DNA of 64,000 bases. It comes from Mycobacterium paraense. GTDB taxonomy: Bacteria; Actinomycetota; Actinomycetes; Mycobacteriales; Mycobacteriaceae. Shown here piece by piece: positions 37,471 to 47,176 of the stretch. Made by a program: the position numbers and the translations under genes. Location of the stretch: assembly GCF_002101815.1 (NCBI RefSeq), contig NZ_LQPM01000007.1, positions 124,001 through 188,000 of the forward strand, written 5' to 3'. Within the stretch, counting starts at the first letter, position 1; the number at the start of each line of letters is the position of its first letter. A model generated the notes under the pieces. The model saw nothing but the letters and a program-made list of their open reading frames with translations. It was not told the DNA's origin and did not search any database.

Positions 37471-40242
37471 ATGTCGTTTGTAATAGTGGCCCCCGAGGCG
37501 GTGGCGGCAGCCGCGGCCGATGTGGAGAGCATCGGCTCGGCGCTCATCGCCGCGCATGCCGCCGCGGTGGCCCCGACCACTGGGATCCTGGCCGCCGGCA
37601 CCGATGAGGTGTCCGCGGCGCTGGCGTCGCTGTTTTCCGGGCACGCGCAGGCCTACCAGGTGCTCAGCGCCGAGGCGGCGGCCTTCCACCAGCAGTTCGT
37701 TCAGACCATGAGCGCCGGCGGGGCGATGTTCGCCGCGACCGAGGCGGCCAACGTGTCCCCGCTGCAGAGTCTGCTCGACGCGGTCAACGCGCCGGTGCAG
37801 GCGGCGACCGGGCGCCCACTGATCGGCAACGGCGTCAACGGCGCCCCGGGCACCGGGCAGAACGGTACGGACGGCGGCTGGCTGATCGGCAACGGCGGCG
37901 CCGGCGGGTCCGGCACCGGCGGCGGCACCAACGGGGGGAACGGGGGCAACGGCGGGAACGGCGGGCTGATCGGCAACGGCGGGGCCGGCGGCGCCGGCGG
38001 AACCCCCTTGGCCCTGGGCGGCGCCGGGGGCAACGGCGGCCACGGCGGGTCGGCGGGACTGTTCGGCTCCGGTGGCGTCGGCGGGGCCGGTGGTAACTCG
38101 GACTCGGGAACCGGCGGCAACGGCGGGGCCGGCGGCAACGCGGGCATGCTCTCCGGCGCGGCCGGGACGGGCGGCGCCGGCGGGCGCACCGACAGCATCA
38201 CCAGTCCCGGCGGGGACGGGGGCACCGGCGGCAACGGCGGCCTGTTCTCCAGCGGGGGCGCCGGCGGGCTCGGCGGCGCGAGCGTGAGCGGGACCGGCGG
38301 CACCGGCGGGGCCGGCGGAACCGGCGGGATGTTCGCAGCCGGCGGCAGCGGCGGCGGCGGCGGAGCCACCAACGGCGGCACCGGCGGATTGGGCGGAGCC
38401 GGCGGGGCCGGCGGGCTGTTCGGGGCCGGCGGAGACGGCGGAACCGGCGGGCACGGCTCGACCTTCGGCGGGGCGGGCGGCGCCGGCGGCAACGCCGGCA
38501 TGCTCAGCCTCGCGGCGGGCGGCGCCGGCGGCGCAGGCGGCGAAAGCATCACCCCGGTGGTCGGCATCGGCGGGGCCGGCGGGGCCGGCGGCAACGGCGG
38601 CCTGCTCTTCGGCGACGGCGGCGCGGGCGGCAACGGCGGATTCGGCCCCCAGACCGGCGGGCGCGGCGGCGCGGGCGGCGCGGCCGGCCTGCTCACCGGC
38701 TCCGGGGGCGCCGGCGGCACCGGCGGAGACGGCCTTACCGCTCAGGGCGGGGCCGGGGGCGCCGGCGGCAGGTCGGGCCTCATCGGCGACGGCGGCAACG
38801 GCGGCAACGGCGGCAGCAGCCAGGCCGCCGCCAGCAGCACCGGCGGCGCGGGCGGGGCCGGCGGCAACGGCATGCTGATCGGCGACGGCGGCAACGGCGG
38901 CACCGGCGGCCTCGGCCAGGTGCGGGGCACCACCGGCGCCGGCGGCATCGGCGGTCAGCTGCTGAGCCTGGACGGCTCCAACGCCCCCGCCAGCGCCAAC
39001 CCGCTGCACACCCTGCAGCAGCAGGCGCTCACCGCGATCAACGCGCCCGTCCAGGCGGCCACGGGCCACCCGCTGATCGGCAACGGCGCCAACGGGGCTC
39101 CTGGCACAGGCGCCGCCGGCGGGGCCGGCGGGCTGCTGTTCGGCAACGGCGGGACCGGCGGCTCCGGCGCGGCCGGCGCGGCCGGCGGCCACGGCGGGGC
39201 CGGCGGCGGCCTGTTCGGCTCCGGGGGCGCGGGCGGCACCGGCGGCGCGTCGGCCACGGGCAACGGCGGTGCGGGCGGGGCCGGCGGCGACGGCGCGCTG
39301 TTCGGCTCCGGCGGCGGCGGCGGAGCCGGCGGACGGGCACCGGGCGGCGCCAACGGCGGCGCGGGCGGGGCCGGCGGCAACGCCGGCTTGTTCGCCGGCG
39401 CGGCCGGGGACGGCGGCGCGGGCGCGGTGTCCTTCACGCCCGGCTCACCCGTCACCGGCAAGGGCGGGGCCGGCGGCACCGGCGGCACCGGCGGGCTGTT
39501 CGCCCGCGGCGGGGTCGGCGGCGACGGCGGCTTCGGCCTCACCAGCGGGGCCGGCGGAGCGGGCGGCGCCGGCGGCATGTTGTCCGGAGACGGCGGGGCC
39601 GGCGGCTCCGGCGGATTCAGCAGCCTCAACGGCAGCAGCGGCAACGGCGGCGCCGGCGGCAACGGCGGGCTGTTCGGCGGCGGCGGTGCCGGCGGCTCAG
39701 GCGGCGCCGGCCAAACCGCCGCCGGGGCCGGCGGGCGCGGCGGCAACGCCGGCCTGCTGAGCATGGGCGCCACGGGCGGGGCCGGCGGCGACGGCGGGAG
39801 CAGCGACGGCACCGCCGGGGCGGGCGGCGACGGCGGCAACGGCGGCATGCTCTTCGGCGACGGCGGCGCCGGCGGCATGGGCGGCGCCGGTGATTCGAGG
39901 GGTGGGGCCGGCGGCGCCGGCGGCAACGCCGGCATCCTCACCGGCTCCGGCGGCACCGGCGGCGCCGGCGGAGTCGCGGGCGCCAGCCCGCTGACCCCCG
40001 GCGGCGCGGGCGGCGCCGGCGGCAAGGGCGGCCTGATCGGCAACGGCGGCGACGGGGGCGCCGGCGGGTCGGGTCACGGCGGCGCGGGCGGCGCCGGCGG
40101 AACTGGCGGCAACGCCGTCGCGATCGGCGACGGCGGCAACGGCGGCAACGGCGGCAACCCGGGCACCCCGACCGGCACGCCGGGCACCGGCGGCACCGCG
40201 GGTGTGCTGATCGGCCAGAACGGGAACAACGGGAAGCCCTAG
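37471..40242 (+). CDS. PE_PGRS family protein with a repeated linker module
   Basis: 923 aa from ATG 37471, with GGGAGGA five bases upstream. The PE domain covers about residues 1-95 ([21 protein letters not shown] onward in parts), then a linker [19 protein letters not shown], then a GGA/GGN-rich domain of roughly 780 residues. The linker recurs near residues 520-545 as [19 protein letters not shown] and restarts the glycine-rich tract, so two PGRS units are fused behind one PE domain. The tail reads [13 protein letters not shown]. It is probably a type VII-exported outer-surface protein. PE_PGRS genes occur in only part of the slow growers, which helps to place the organism. Confidence 0.94.
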   Translation: MSFVIVAPEAVAAAAADVESIGSALIAAHAAAVAPTTGILAAGTDEVSAALASLFSGHAQAYQVLSAEAAAFHQQFVQTMSAGGAMFAATEAANVSPLQSLLDAVNAPVQAATGRPLIGNGVNGAPGTGQNGTDGGWLIGNGGAGGSGTGGGTNGGNGGNGGNGGLIGNGGAGGAGGTPLALGGAGGNGGHGGSAGLFGSGGVGGAGGNSDSGTGGNGGAGGNAGMLSGAAGTGGAGGRTDSITSPGGDGGTGGNGGLFSSGGAGGLGGASVSGTGGTGGAGGTGGMFAAGGSGGGGGATNGGTGGLGGAGGAGGLFGAGGDGGTGGHGSTFGGAGGAGGNAGMLSLAAGGAGGAGGESITPVVGIGGAGGAGGNGGLLFGDGGAGGNGGFGPQTGGRGGAGGAAGLLTGSGGAGGTGGDGLTAQGGAGGAGGRSGLIGDGGNGGNGGSSQAAASSTGGAGGAGGNGMLIGDGGNGGTGGLGQVRGTTGAGGIGGQLLSLDGSNAPASANPLHTLQQQALTAINAPVQAATGHPLIGNGANGAPGTGAAGGAGGLLFGNGGTGGSGAAGAAGGHGGAGGGLFGSGGAGGTGGASATGNGGAGGAGGDGALFGSGGGGGAGGRAPGGANGGAGGAGGNAGLFAGAAGDGGAGAVSFTPGSPVTGKGGAGGTGGTGGLFARGGVGGDGGFGLTSGAGGAGGAGGMLSGDGGAGGSGGFSSLNGSSGNGGAGGNGGLFGGGGAGGSGGAGQTAAGAGGRGGNAGLLSMGATGGAGGDGGSSDGTAGAGGDGGNGGMLFGDGGAGGMGGAGDSRGGAGGAGGNAGILTGSGGTGGAGGVAGASPLTPGGAGGAGGKGGLIGNGGDGGAGGSGHGGAGGAGGTGGNAVAIGDGGNGGNGGNPGTPTGTPGTGGTAGVLIGQNGNNGKP

Positions 40243-40271
40243 GCCCGGCCGCCGCCCCGAACGCGCGGCGC

Positions 40272-40781
40272 TCAGCCCGCCTGTTTGACCGGCGGCCGGT
40301 AAAAGATCAGCAGCTGCCCGGCGGCGCCGGCGAGACCCAGCCCCGCCGAGATGGCGAGCCCGGGCCAGCCGTCGAACCAGTTGTGGCCGAAGATCGCCCA
40401 GTCCAGGCTCAGCCGGCCGGCGCCCAGCGTGGCCACCACGACGGCGCTGACCGCCAGCACCAGGTTGTACTCCCAGCCCTCTTTGACGATGAAGAAGCCG
40501 TTGGCGCGGTGCACCGTCCAGGCCGCGACCAGCATCAGCGAGACGAAGCCCGCCGCGGGTATCGGCGTCAGCAACCCGACCGCCAGGCCCAGCCCGGCGG
40601 CCATCTCCGTGGTCGCGGCCACGGTCGCGTGGAACTTGCCGGGTTTCATGCCGATGCTCTCGAACCAGCGCGCGGTGCCCGGTATGCGGCCGCCGCCGAA
40701 GAACTTGTTGAAGCCGTGCGCGGCGAGCGTCAGTCCCAGCACCAGCCGCAGGATCAGTAACCCGACGTCATACACATTCAT
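40272..40781 (-). CDS. DoxX family membrane protein
   Basis: 169 aa. The chosen ATG 40781 gives MNVYDVGLLILRLVLGLTLAAHG; longer upstream reading on this strand is antisense to ppdK. Four hydrophobic segments and the HGFNKFFGG and RWFESIGM motifs mark the DoxX family. Family members associate with quinone or thiol redox enzymes. It is divergent from the Rossmann protein at 40830 with 48 bases between. It is unrelated to the convergent PE_PGRS gene. Confidence 0.85.
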   Translation of the reverse strand: MNVYDVGLLILRLVLGLTLAAHGFNKFFGGGRIPGTARWFESIGMKPGKFHATVAATTEMAAGLGLAVGLLTPIPAAGFVSLMLVAAWTVHRANGFFIVKEGWEYNLVLAVSAVVVATLGAGRLSLDWAIFGHNWFDGWPGLAISAGLGLAGAAGQLLIFYRPPVKQAG

Positions 40782-40829
40782 AGGTGCAAATCTAGCGGGT
40801 GGCCCGCGCGAACCGGAAAGGAGCGCGGC

Positions 40830-41444
40830 ATCAAGATCGCGATCATCGGAGCCGGCAATGTCGGCAACGCGCTGGGCACCGCGTGGCGCCACCGGGGCCA
40901 CCGCGTCATGTTCGGCGTCCGCGATCCCGACGACCCCAAGTACGCGTCGCTCGACGCCGTCGAGACCAACGAATTCGCCACCGGCGCAGCCGATGTCGTG
41001 GTGCTGTGCACGCCGTGGCAGGGCACCCGGGCGGCGGTGCGCGGCTGCGGCGACCTCGCGGGCAAGGTCCTCATCGACTGCACCAATCCGCTGACCCCCG
41101 ACCTGGCCGCGCTCGAGGTCGGGTTGGTCACCTCCGGGGCGGAAGAAGTGGCGAAGTGGGCGCCCGGCGCCCTGGTCTGCAAGGCGATGAACCAGATCGG
41201 CGCCCCGATGATGGACGGGCCGCAGTTGCCGGGCACACCCGTCATGTTCATCTGTGGCGACGACGACGCGGCCAAGTCGGTGACCGCGGACCTGGTCGGC
41301 GAGCTCGGTTTCGAGACCGTCGACGTCGGCGACCTGACGATGGCGCGGCTCCTCGAGCCCTACGGCCTGCTGTGGATTCAGCTGGCCCTGCGCCGCGGGC
41401 TGGGCACGCACTTCGGTTTCGGGCTGCTGCGCGGGCGGTCCTGA
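40830..41444 (+). CDS. F420-dependent NADP oxidoreductase-like Rossmann protein, ATC start inferred
   Basis: 204 aa if it starts at ATC 40830. AAAGGAG ends six bases before this codon, and the product begins IKIAIIGAGNVGNALGTAW, the complete Rossmann motif. The first canonical in-frame start is ATG 40908, which would remove that motif, and an in-frame TAA at 40758 is followed by no ATG, GTG or TTG. The rest (TGAADVVVLCTPW, DCTNPL, KAMNQIG, CGDD) matches the F420-dependent NADP reductase/NADPH-binding family. Either a rare start codon or an ATG-to-ATC change or error explains it. Confidence 0.75.
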   Translation: MKIAIIGAGNVGNALGTAWRHRGHRVMFGVRDPDDPKYASLDAVETNEFATGAADVVVLCTPWQGTRAAVRGCGDLAGKVLIDCTNPLTPDLAALEVGLVTSGAEEVAKWAPGALVCKAMNQIGAPMMDGPQLPGTPVMFICGDDDAAKSVTADLVGELGFETVDVGDLTMARLLEPYGLLWIQLALRRGLGTHFGFGLLRGRS

Positions 41445-41525
41445 CATACTCGTCGGGGCCTGCCGGGAAGGTCCCGACGGCCGGGCCGCACGACGAGGGG
41501 GTACACCACGACCCGCATCAATCCC

Positions 41526-43094
41526 GTGGTCAAGCTGGACGGCGCCGCGCGTCACCCGCGCGAACTGCTGGGCAACAAGGGCCACGGCATCGACGCGATG
41601 CGCCGGCAGCAGCTGCCGGTGCCCCCGGCGTTCTGCATCACCACCGAGGTGGGCCGCGACTACCTGGCCGGGCCCGCCACGACGATGGACGCGATTTGGG
41701 ACGACGTGCTCGACCGGATGCGCTGGCTGGAGGCGGAGACCGCCCGCACGTTCGGCCGCGGCCCCCGGCCGCTGCTGGTCAGCGTGCGCTCGGGCGCCAC
41801 CCATTCGATGCCCGGCATGATGGACACCATCCTGGACGTGGGCATCGACGACGCGGTCGAGGCGGCGCTCGCCGCCGAGGGCGGCCCGCGGTTCGCCCGC
41901 GACACCCGGCGGCGGTTCACCACCATGTACGAGCGGGTCGTCGGGCAACCCGCGCCCGCCGACCCCTCCGCGCAGCTGCGGGCCGGCATCGAGGCGGTGT
42001 TCGCCTCGTGGGATTCGCCCCGCGCGGTCGCCTACCGCGCCCACTACGGCCTCGACGACGGCCGCGGCACCGCCGTCGTCGTGCAGGCGATGGTGTTCGG
42101 CAACCGCGGCCCCGGTTCCGGCGCCGGAGTGTTCTGCTCGCGCAACCCCATCACCGGCGCCGACGAGCCCTTCGGTGAATGGCTGCCCGGCGGCCAGGGC
42201 GACGACGTGGTGTCGGGATTGGTTGACGTCGCGCCGATTTCGGCCCTGCGGGACGAGCAACCGGCCGTCTACGACCGGCTGACCGACGCCGCGCGCGGCC
42301 TCGAGCGGCTCGCCTGTGAGATCCAGGAGATCGAATTCACCGTCGACGCCGGCGAGCTGTGGCTGCTGCAGACGCGGGTGGCCGAGCTCTCGGCGCAGGC
42401 CGCGGTGCGCCTGGCCCTGCAGCTGCGCCGCGAGGGGCTCATCGACGACGCCGAGGCGCTGCGCCGGGTGACACCCGCGCACGTCGCGGCTCTGTTGCTG
42501 CCCGCCTTGCAGCCCGAAACACGTTTGGCTGCACCGCTTCTGGCCAGCGGGCTGGCCGCCTGCCCGGGCGTGGCATCGGGCACGGCGTATGTCGACGTCG
42601 ACGAGGCGCTGGCCGCCGCCGACCGCGGCGAGCGCGTCATCCTGGTGCGTGACCACACCAGGCCGGAGGACGTCCTGGGCATGCTGTCCGCGCAGGGCAT
42701 CGTCACCGAGGTCGGCGGCGCGGCCAGCCACGCGGCGGTGGTCAGCCGCGAGCTCGGCCGGGTGGCGGTGGTGGGCTGCGGGCGCGGCGCCGCCGCGGCG
42801 CTGGCCGGCAAGCAGATCACCGTCGACGGCTACGAAGGCGAAGTGCGGGAAGGCGATCTGAGCGCGTCGGCCTGGTCGGAGAGCGACACGCCGGAGCTGC
42901 GCGAGCTGGCCGACATCGCACGGCGCATCAGCCCGCTGCGCGCCCACGCCGGCGGCGAACACCCGCGGCTGGACGACACCTCCGACGCGGCGGTGCGTGC
43001 CGCGCTCGAGGCCGGCCACACCGACGTGGTCTCCGCGAACCCGCTGACCGTCATGCTGACCGCGATCCGGCTGACGGCCGAGGTCGCCGGATGA
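41526..43094 (+). CDS. ppdK: Short pyruvate phosphate dikinase (no C-terminal PEP domain)
   Basis: 522 aa from GTG 41526. An alternative start is ACG 41508, which has GAGGGGG six bases upstream and would give TTRINPVVKL. The N-terminal nucleotide-binding domain has GNKGHGIDAM, SVRSGATHSMPGMMDTILD and SGAGVFCSRNPITG. The phosphohistidine domain has GGAASHAAVVSRELG. It ends where full-length enzymes (about 870 aa) begin the PEP/pyruvate TIM barrel, so it may only catalyse the ATP-to-histidine half reaction or need a partner. M. tuberculosis has a similarly short form. It overlaps the next gene by four bases. Confidence 0.9.
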   Translation: MVKLDGAARHPRELLGNKGHGIDAMRRQQLPVPPAFCITTEVGRDYLAGPATTMDAIWDDVLDRMRWLEAETARTFGRGPRPLLVSVRSGATHSMPGMMDTILDVGIDDAVEAALAAEGGPRFARDTRRRFTTMYERVVGQPAPADPSAQLRAGIEAVFASWDSPRAVAYRAHYGLDDGRGTAVVVQAMVFGNRGPGSGAGVFCSRNPITGADEPFGEWLPGGQGDDVVSGLVDVAPISALRDEQPAVYDRLTDAARGLERLACEIQEIEFTVDAGELWLLQTRVAELSAQAAVRLALQLRREGLIDDAEALRRVTPAHVAALLLPALQPETRLAAPLLASGLAACPGVASGTAYVDVDEALAAADRGERVILVRDHTRPEDVLGMLSAQGIVTEVGGAASHAAVVSRELGRVAVVGCGRGAAAALAGKQITVDGYEGEVREGDLSASAWSESDTPELRELADIARRISPLRAHAGGEHPRLDDTSDAAVRAALEAGHTDVVSANPLTVMLTAIRLTAEVAG

Positions 43095-43696
43095 CCGAAC
43101 TGGCTGTGCTGCAGGCGATCCGGCTGAAGGGTCGGGTGCGCGCCGCCGAGCTGGCCGCGACGCTGGGCCGGGATCCCGGTGACATCGCCGGCGTCGTCGA
43201 GCGGCTCACCGCGGCGGGGCTGCTGGTCGACGACGCGACCCTGCGGATCAGCCCCAGCGGCCGCACCCGGCTCGAGGCGTTGCTGGCCGAGGAGCGCCGG
43301 GGCCTCGACCCGGGCGCGATGGCCGCCGCCTACCGCGAGTTTCGGTCGGTGAACACCGATTTCAAGGAGCTGGTCACCGATTGGCAGGTCAAGGGCGGCG
43401 CGCCCAACGCCCACGACGACGCCGAGTATGACGCCGCGGTGCTGGCCCGCCTCGACCGGGTGCACGCGCGGGTGGTGCCGATCATCGAGGCGGCCGCGGC
43501 CCAGTTGCCTCGGCTCGGCGCCTACGCGGCGAAATTGCTTGCCGCCCTGGACAAGGTCAAGGCCGGCGACACCGCCTGGCTGAGCAGGCCGCTCATCGAC
43601 TCCTACCACACCGTGTGGTTCGAGTTGCACGAGGAACTGATCGGCGCCGTCGGCCTGACCCGCGCCGAGGCGGCCAGATCCGAAGACGCGCAATAG
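43091..43696 (+). CDS. Winged-helix protein coupled to ppdK
   Basis: 201 aa, ATG inside the ppdK stop (ATGA at 43091). The first 70 residues look like a winged helix: LQAIRLKGRVRAAELAATLG, then VVERLTAAGLLVDD and a wing ISPSGRTRL. The remainder is helical with DWQVKGG and SYHTVWFELHEELIGAVG. It corresponds in position to Rv1126c next to ppdK in M. tuberculosis. It may regulate PpdK or supply a missing function; this is inference from coupling only. Confidence 0.75.
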   Translation: MTELAVLQAIRLKGRVRAAELAATLGRDPGDIAGVVERLTAAGLLVDDATLRISPSGRTRLEALLAEERRGLDPGAMAAAYREFRSVNTDFKELVTDWQVKGGAPNAHDDAEYDAAVLARLDRVHARVVPIIEAAAAQLPRLGAYAAKLLAALDKVKAGDTAWLSRPLIDSYHTVWFELHEELIGAVGLTRAEAARSEDAQ

Positions 43697-43699
43697 CTT

Positions 43700-44938
43700 T
43701 CATAGCGCCGCGTCGAGCAGCTCGAGGTATGCGTCGATGTCGGGGACGGCCGACTCGGCGGCGTGCACGCTGATCGCTATGGTGTCGCCGATGCCGTGCA
43801 CCCCATGGGTCAACCCCATCGCCGGCGACAGGGCCGGGTATCCGGCCGTCAGCACCACCCGGGCGCCGCCGAACCTCAGGTCGGCGGGCCCGCGGTTGAC
43901 GCTGGACACCACGGTGTTTCCCGCCACCTGCGTGGGCCGGGCAAAGGGATCGAACTGCGCGACGCCCCAACACAGCAGCGCCGCGGGCACCGCGGCGAAG
44001 GCCCGGTCGGCGGACCGGGTCGCCGGGTGGGCGAAGCGGCGCCGGCCGTTCGCCAGGTCGGTCGCGATCCGCTCCAGCCGCGCGGCCGGGTCGAGCTTCG
44101 GGTACAGCCCGACGACCACGTTGCCGAAGTGATTATTCGCCTGCGGCGCACCGGGTTTGGCCATCGGCACTTCGGCGCCCAGCGTGTCGGACCCGGCACC
44201 GAGCAATCCGGACAGCGCCGTGGACACCGCCGCCAGCACCCCGACGGTGACGGTGGGCCCGCGCAATTGCGAACGGCGCCGCACCAGCGTGCGCACCGAG
44301 CGGGTGCCACCCGCGGCGTTGGTGGGTTGCGGCGGCCGCGACCCGGCCCCCGGCGCCAGCAATCCGGCCTCCGTGTCGCGGACGAGCCCGCGATGGGCGC
44401 GCGCCGCCACGGCGGCCCGCCAGGGCAGGAACCCCGCCGACGGCGCCGCCACCGTCGGCACCGGGGCCGCGCGCCCGAACAGCCACGCCGCCATCGCCGA
44501 GGCGCGGGCGCCGTCGGCCAGCGGGTGGGCGACCTGCATGACCGCGACGCAGCCCGGCCCCGAAACGCCCGGGATGCCGAACACCGGGGTGAACACGTGC
44601 AGCCGCCACGGCATCACCCGAACGTCCAGCTGGTCGTCGGCGAGGGCGACGACGGCCGCCAGGCACTCCCGCCAGCCCGGGTCGGACAGGTCGTGGCGGA
44701 CCACCCACTGGGGGCCGACGGCGGCGGGCACCCACTGCGGGTAGGCCAGCCGGCCGCGCTCGCGGACCCGCATCGTCAGGTCCGGGCAGGCGCGCGCCCG
44801 GGCGCACACCCGCTCGGCGGCGCCCACGCAATCCGCGGGTTCGCCGTCGAACGCGTAGAGCAGGAACTCGTCGCTGGGGATTTTGGCCGACATCCAGTAG
44901 AACTGCGCGTCGACCGCGGCCATCCGTCGCGCCGCCAT
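43700..44938 (-). CDS. WS/DGAT-like acyltransferase family protein
   Basis: 412 aa. The N-terminus AAVDAQFYWMS and the central QVAHPLADGARASAMAAWLF resemble wax ester synthase/diacylglycerol acyltransferase proteins. The catalytic HHxxxDG is AHPLADG here: the second histidine and DG are kept, the first histidine is Ala. A C-terminal SSVNRGPADLRFGG matches the family NxPG-like segment. Acyl-transfer activity is possible but weakened. It corresponds in position to Rv1125 and lies convergent to the ppdK operon. Confidence 0.7.
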   Translation of the reverse strand: MAARRMAAVDAQFYWMSAKIPSDEFLLYAFDGEPADCVGAAERVCARARACPDLTMRVRERGRLAYPQWVPAAVGPQWVVRHDLSDPGWRECLAAVVALADDQLDVRVMPWRLHVFTPVFGIPGVSGPGCVAVMQVAHPLADGARASAMAAWLFGRAAPVPTVAAPSAGFLPWRAAVAARAHRGLVRDTEAGLLAPGAGSRPPQPTNAAGGTRSVRTLVRRRSQLRGPTVTVGVLAAVSTALSGLLGAGSDTLGAEVPMAKPGAPQANNHFGNVVVGLYPKLDPAARLERIATDLANGRRRFAHPATRSADRAFAAVPAALLCWGVAQFDPFARPTQVAGNTVVSSVNRGPADLRFGGARVVLTAGYPALSPAMGLTHGVHGIGDTIAISVHAAESAVPDIDAYLELLDAAL

Positions 44939-44942
44939 GGTG

Positions 44943-45851
44943 TCAGCCGGGTGAGCCGATGAACGTCAGCACCAGGTTGGCGACCTTGTCCGGCTGTTCG
45001 AGCTGCAGGAAATGCCCGGCGTGCTCGACGATGGCGACCTCACTGCCCGCGGGCAGCGCCTTTTCCGTCCAGCGGGTGAAAGCCGATGTCATGCAACCGT
45101 CGTCGCGCCCATGCAGATAGAGGCACGGCAGCAGCGGCTCTTGGGTCCACAGCCGGTTCAGGTCGGCATACTCCGCCGGCGGCCGCGGGTGGCGGATCGT
45201 CGCCCGGTACGTTCCGAGCGCCGCCCGCCAGCTCTCCGGCGTGCCGATGGCCGCGTCGACGTGGCGCAGGTCCTCGTCGGCGCGGTAGCCCGGCGACCAC
45301 CGCCGCCACAGCAGCGGCAGCACCCACGACGCGGAACGTTCTGGCAGCCAAGGCAATTGGAAGTACAGGATGTACCAGCTGCGCACCAGCTGCGGCGGCA
45401 GCTGGCCGAGCAGCCGCAGCCGGTCGGCCGCGCTGCCGCGCCGGCGAAATCCCGCGGACACCGGCACCGACATGATCACGGCCTTGGCGAACGGGCTGTC
45501 GGGCATCGCGGCCAGGCCGGTCGCGGCCATCGCGCCCCAGTCGTGGCCGATCACGACATCGCGCTCCGTGCCGCCCGCGGCCGAGCGCACCCGCAGGGCG
45601 TCGTCCATCAGCGCGCCGACGTGGAAATCGCCGTCCGCCGGGAGTGACGATGGCGCGTATCCCCGCATGAACGGCGCGACGACCCGCCACCCCGACTCGA
45701 CGAGTCGCGGCGCGAGCTTGCGCCATCCGTAGGCGGTGTCGGGGAAGCCGTGCAGGCACAGCGCGATCGGGGCGTCCGGCGGTCCCCAGGTCAGGGCCTT
45801 CAGATTCCCGGCCGGGCCGGGCACGTCGAGCCAGCCCGGTTCACCACTCAT
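44943..45851 (-). CDS. ephC: Epoxide hydrolase-like alpha/beta hydrolase
   Basis: 302 aa. The oxyanion motif HGFPDTAYGWRKLAP, the nucleophile aspartate in IGHDWGAMAA and the catalytic histidine in EHAGHFLQLEQP match epoxide hydrolases of the alpha/beta fold. A cap domain lies between them, with two YILYFQ/WSPGYR-type tyrosine segments. It hydrates an epoxide to a diol. It is in the place of EphC next to the Rv1125-like gene in M. tuberculosis, and begins four bases from that gene's start region as part of one minus-strand run. Confidence 0.85.
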   Translation of the reverse strand: MSGEPGWLDVPGPAGNLKALTWGPPDAPIALCLHGFPDTAYGWRKLAPRLVESGWRVVAPFMRGYAPSSLPADGDFHVGALMDDALRVRSAAGGTERDVVIGHDWGAMAATGLAAMPDSPFAKAVIMSVPVSAGFRRRGSAADRLRLLGQLPPQLVRSWYILYFQLPWLPERSASWVLPLLWRRWSPGYRADEDLRHVDAAIGTPESWRAALGTYRATIRHPRPPAEYADLNRLWTQEPLLPCLYLHGRDDGCMTSAFTRWTEKALPAGSEVAIVEHAGHFLQLEQPDKVANLVLTFIGSPG

Positions 45852-46025
45852 CGGGGGCTCGCTCGGTGTCGTCAGCCATGTTCACTCCCTCATAGGCGGG
45901 CGTCCGCACCGACCAACCTAACGCCTGTTCACTCAGAACGCACCGACCCCGGGCGGAGACTAACGAGATCCCCACGGCCGCAATATCTTTCGGATCCGCT
46001 GCGCGCTACTGATAGCGTCTGGGGT

Positions 46026-46613
46026 ATGGCGACCCCCACGCAGGCCCGTCGGTGGGCCAAGACCGGCGCCACCCAGCAGCGGATCCTCGACGCGGCCACG
46101 GAGGTCTTCGCGACCAGGGGATTCACCGCGGCGACGATGGCCGATGTGGTTTCCGGTTCGGGCGCCAGCGTCGGCAGCATCTACCACCACTTCGGCGGCA
46201 AGAACGAGCTGTTCCTGGCGATCTTCGAGCAGATGGCCACCGCCGTCGACCGCCGCATCGAAGAGGCGATGCGGCAGGCCGGTGATGCGGCCGAGCCGCG
46301 GCACGTCTTCGAACTGCACGTGCGGGCGTACCTCGAGGCGATGTGGGAGAACCGGCGGCTGGCCCGGGTGCTGACGTCGGGGGACACGCCGCCGGGGTTC
46401 GAGGTCGCCCGCCGCGACCGCATGCAGGCCGCCTTCCGCCGCTGGATGGCGGTGCTTCAGCTGGACGCGTCGGTGCGCGGGCAACTCCTGAGCCGCATCC
46501 TGGTGGCGACGATGGCCGAGTCGTCGCTGATGGTCGCGGCCTGCGAGGACCCCGACGAGGTGCCGGCCATCACCGACGCGACGATCGAGTGGATCGGCCG
46601 GCTTACCGAGTGA
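46026..46613 (+). CDS. TetR/AcrR family regulator
   Basis: 195 aa from ATG 46026. The DNA-binding domain reads RILDAATEVFATRGFTAATM then VGSIYHHFGGKNELFL. The C-terminal ligand domain is helical. It is divergent from ephC by 174 bp and overlaps the convergent VOC gene by 11 bases. Its target may be ephC or the amidohydrolase gene at 47203, which has an inverted repeat near its start. Confidence 0.88.
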   Translation: MATPTQARRWAKTGATQQRILDAATEVFATRGFTAATMADVVSGSGASVGSIYHHFGGKNELFLAIFEQMATAVDRRIEEAMRQAGDAAEPRHVFELHVRAYLEAMWENRRLARVLTSGDTPPGFEVARRDRMQAAFRRWMAVLQLDASVRGQLLSRILVATMAESSLMVAACEDPDEVPAITDATIEWIGRLTE

Positions 46614-47085
46614 CCTCGCCCGCGACGGCGCGCTCCAGGTCGGCGACGACGATCTTGCGCATGCCGTACATCGCCCGCGTGGCCGCCGCCGCACGGGCGC
46701 GGTCCGGGTCGCCGATCAACTCGTAGAGCCGATCCGGGACGATCTGCCAGCTCAGGCCGAAGCGGTCCTTGCACCAGCCGCACTGCGATTCCTCGCCGCC
46801 GTCGGTCAGCCGCTCCCAGTAGTAGTCGACCTCGTCCTGGTCCTTGCAGTGGATCGTGAAGGACACCGCCTCGCTGAACGAAAAGTGCGGCCCGCCGTTG
46901 ATGCCGATGAACCGGTTGCCGTCCAGCACGAAACTTCCGGACAACACCGTTCCCGGCTCCCCCGGGCCGGCCTCGGTGGTCCGGTTGAAGCCCTCGATGC
47001 GCGAGTTGGGGAACACCGAGGTGTAAAACTCCGCCGCCTCCTCCAGGTTGTGGTCGAACCACAGCGAGGGCGTGATCGCGGGCAT
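46603..47085 (-). CDS. VOC family (PhnB-like) protein
   Basis: 160 aa from ATG 47085 with GAAGGAGC upstream. The fold markers are TPSLWFDHNLEEAAEFYTSV, GGPHFSFSEAVSFTI and a later CGWCKDRFGLSWQIVPD, the pattern of PhnB/3-demethylubiquinone-type glyoxalase-fold proteins. The enzymatic role is not established for this subgroup. It is divergent from the amidohydrolase gene, so both share the 117-bp promoter region with the TTAGAA palindrome. Confidence 0.85.
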   Translation of the reverse strand: MPAITPSLWFDHNLEEAAEFYTSVFPNSRIEGFNRTTEAGPGEPGTVLSGSFVLDGNRFIGINGGPHFSFSEAVSFTIHCKDQDEVDYYWERLTDGGEESQCGWCKDRFGLSWQIVPDRLYELIGDPDRARAAAATRAMYGMRKIVVADLERAVAGEVTR

Positions 47086-47176
47086 GGGCAGCTCCTTCAG
47101 TCGTTGGTGGTCGGTTTCAGTGATAGACCGCGGCGGCGGCGAGAACTCATCGCGCCATCGCGGAGCATTGACAGTA

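Noticed and set aside
37800..40240. Short GGC-rich repeats considered as a CRISPR or satellite array
   Set aside because: The repeats are in frame and encode GGA/GGN units of a PE_PGRS protein; no constant repeat with unique spacers.
40782..43019. Upstream extension of the DoxX frame through ppdK
   Set aside because: Antisense to conserved PpdK motifs; the DoxX family starts at 40781.
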